From the NCBI GenBank assembly GCA_902782465.1, contig CACZNH010000028.1:1-34103 (forward strand): a stretch of DNA of 34,103 nucleotides, in the 5' to 3' direction. The notes under the pieces were generated by a model. That model did no database searches. It was not told the DNA's origin and worked only from the letters and a program-made list of their open reading frames with translations. A program made the position numbers and the translations under genes. This stretch comes from an uncultured Bacteroidales bacterium. GTDB taxonomy: Bacteria; Bacteroidota; Bacteroidia; Bacteroidales; Muribaculaceae. Below are positions 32,386 to 34,103 of this stretch, piece after piece (position 1 is the stretch's first letter; each line of letters begins with the position of its first letter).

Positions 32386-34103
32386 ATGAAGGTTTACAAA
32401 ACAAACGAGATCAAGAACATCTCTCTCGTCGGTGGCAAGGGCGCTGGCAAGACCACTCTCACCGAGTCTATCCTCCTTGAGGGCGGCACGATCAGCCGCA
32501 GGGGCACCGTCGATGGTGGCAACACCGTGAGCGACAACTCCCCCGTTGAGAAAGAGTACGGTTATTCCGTATCTTCATGCGTCTTCTATGCCGAGAAGAA
32601 CGGCAAGAAGCTCAACTTCATTGACTGCCCGGGTAGTGATGACTTCGTAGGTAACGCCGTTACCGCTCTGAACGTAACCGACACTGCCGCGCTGGTCATT
32701 GACGGACGCAACGGTGTCGATGTAGGTTGCCAGAACAACTTCCGCACCGTGGAGCGCATCGGCAAGCCGCTGATGTTCGTCATCAACCGCCTCGAAGACG
32801 AGAAGTGCGACTTTGACAACGTATATAACCAGCTGCGCGAGACCTACGGCAACAAGGTTGTTGCCCTGCAGTTCCCCGTGAACGCCGGCCCCGGCTTCAA
32901 CAGCGTGGTAGACGTGCTCGCCATGAAGCAGTACACTTGGCCCAAGGACGGTGGCAAGGCTACCGCCAGCGACATTGACGGCGCACACGCCGACAAGGCC
33001 GAGGAGTTCCGCATGGCACTGCTCGAGATGGCAGCCGAGAACGACGAAGAGCTGATGATGAAGTTCCTCGACGAGATGACGCTGACCGATGAGGAGGCCA
33101 TCAAGGGTATCCGCCTGGGTATGGTTGACCGCAGCATCTTCCCCGTCGTGCTGGTAAGCGCCGAGAACAACATCGGCACCGACCGCATGCTCGAAATCAT
33201 GAGCACCATCGTTCCCGACGTGACCGAGATGCCCGCTCCCAAGAACAACAACGGTGACGAGGTTCCCTACGACGAGAACGGTCCCGTCAGCATCTATTTC
33301 TTCAAGACCTCGGTAGAGACCCACATCGGTGAGGTTTCCTACTTCAAGGTAATGAGCGGCGTCCTCAAGGCTGGCGCCGACCTGACCAACATGAACCGCG
33401 GCAGCAAGGAGCGCCTTGCTCAGATCAACGTGGTTTGCGGCCAGAACAAGACCCCGATCGATGAGCTCCATGCCGGTGACATCGGTGCAGCTGTGAAGCT
33501 GAAAGACGTACGCTGCGGCAACACCCTCAACGAGAAGGGCTGCGAGTACGTATTTGACTTCATCGAGTATCCCGCTCCCAAGTACCAGCGCGCCATCCGC
33601 GCCCTCAACGAGAGCGAGACCGAGAAGCTGGGTGCCGTCCTCAACCGTATGCACGAGGAGGATCCCACGCTGCTCATCGAGCAGAGCAAGGAGTTGCGCC
33701 AGACCATCGTTTCGGGTCAGGGCGAATTCCACCTGCGCACCCTCAAGTGGAACATCGAGAACAACGACAAGATCCAGATCGAGTACCAGGAGCCCCGCAT
33801 CCCCTACCGCGAGACCATTACCAAGGCCGCACGTGCCGACTACCGTCACAAGAAGCAGTCAGGTGGTTCAGGTCAGTTCGGTGAGGTTCACCTGATTGTG
33901 GAGCCTTATCGCGAGGGCATGCCCGAACCCGACACCTACAAGTTCGGCAACCAGGAGTACAAGATGAACATCAAGGACAAGCAGGAAATCCCCATGGAGT
34001 GGGGCGGTATGCTGGTTGTCTATAACTGTATCGTCGGTGGTGCCATCGATGCACGCTTCATCCCCGCCATCGTTAAGGGTATCATGGACCGCATGGAGCA
34101 GGG
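32386..34103 (+). CDS. elongation factor G paralogue, EF-G2 type, partial at window end
   Basis: The window contains 572 codons; the 3' end (end of domain IV and domain V) is cut off. It is an EF-G-like factor: a G domain, the GxVSYFKVMSGVLKAG domain II, a domain III with VSGQGEFHL, and a domain IV with KQSGGSGQFGEVHL. The G motifs are altered: P-loop GGKGAGKTT (16-24) where AHxDxGKTT is usual; switch I YGYSV (58-62) in place of RGITI; DCPGSDDF (80-87) for DTPGHVDF, so the catalytic His is Ser84; and NRLE (134-137) for NKMD. This fits the Bacteroides EF-G2 group, reported to support translation without GTP hydrolysis and to be needed in starved gut conditions. It is not the canonical FusA of an str operon, as no ribosomal protein genes adjoin. 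Confidence 0.93.
   Translation, partial: MKVYKTNEIKNISLVGGKGAGKTTLTESILLEGGTISRRGTVDGGNTVSDNSPVEKEYGYSVSSCVFYAEKNGKKLNFIDCPGSDDFVGNAVTALNVTDTAALVIDGRNGVDVGCQNNFRTVERIGKPLMFVINRLEDEKCDFDNVYNQLRETYGNKVVALQFPVNAGPGFNSVVDVLAMKQYTWPKDGGKATASDIDGAHADKAEEFRMALLEMAAENDEELMMKFLDEMTLTDEEAIKGIRLGMVDRSIFPVVLVSAENNIGTDRMLEIMSTIVPDVTEMPAPKNNNGDEVPYDENGPVSIYFFKTSVETHIGEVSYFKVMSGVLKAGADLTNMNRGSKERLAQINVVCGQNKTPIDELHAGDIGAAVKLKDVRCGNTLNEKGCEYVFDFIEYPAPKYQRAIRALNESETEKLGAVLNRMHEEDPTLLIEQSKELRQTIVSGQGEFHLRTLKWNIENNDKIQIEYQEPRIPYRETITKAARADYRHKKQSGGSGQFGEVHLIVEPYREGMPEPDTYKFGNQEYKMNIKDKQEIPMEWGGMLVVYNCIVGGAIDARFIPAIVKGIMDRMEQ

Overview
The window is a chromosomal housekeeping region from a member of the Bacteroidales. 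Evidence: several intergenic regions carry the Bacteroidota promoter form (TTTG, 19-21 nt, TAnnTTTG), there are no obvious Shine-Dalgarno sequences, intergenic DNA is AT-rich between GC-richer genes, and the gene content includes a tig-clpP-clpX-recQ block, a PPIase/OstA-like/mutL block, a DUF3127 protein, a BspA-like repeat protein and an EF-G paralogue with a degenerate G domain. A gut Muribaculaceae or Prevotellaceae genome fits best, but I cannot assign a genus from the sequence.

Layout. 1-2422 (+): a noncoding lead, a PepD-type peptidase, and a DUF3127 protein with an SSB-like acidic tip and a strong terminator. 2523-3393: an AlbA/Schlafen-type ATP-binding regulator bracketed by two copies of an AT-rich palindromic element. 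3409-15688 (-): an envelope and repair block read as PpiC-type PPIase, M16 peptidase, SurA-like PPIase, OstA-like protein, MutL, PHP phosphatase, GDSL esterase. 15829-21653 (-): tig, clpP, clpX and recQ, the protein quality-control set followed by a repair helicase with its own promoter. 21899-24493 (-): a large secreted BspA-like protein with two 26-residue repeat modules and a dockerin-like end, bracketed by AT-rich hairpins. 24823-27069 (-): an ECF-type sigma factor, then a small envelope cassette (two YtxH proteins, a holin-like membrane protein, a small basic protein) that resembles E. coli yqjD-yqjE-yqjK in layout. 27310-30692 (+): uvrA and a HEAT-repeat protein. 31021-32157 (-): hemW. 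32386-end (+): a partial EF-G2-type translation factor.

The most interesting noncoding signal is a family of intergenic elements (about 2523-2602, 3292-3393, 26431-26612, 30816-30946). Each has an AT-rich core bounded by 14-mers close to GAAATTAAACAAAT / ATTTGTTTAATTTC and ends in GC-rich hairpins. Two of them share a perfect 52-bp sequence in inverted orientation 4.4 kb apart, bracketing ytxH-uvrA-HEAT. The most interesting coding signals are the EF-G paralogue whose GTPase motifs are altered (DCPGSDDF where DTPGHVDF is expected), the SSB-like C-terminal tip on the DUF3127 protein, and a MutL without the endonuclease motifs.

I saw no tRNA, rRNA, CRISPR array, transposase, integrase or recognisable prophage.
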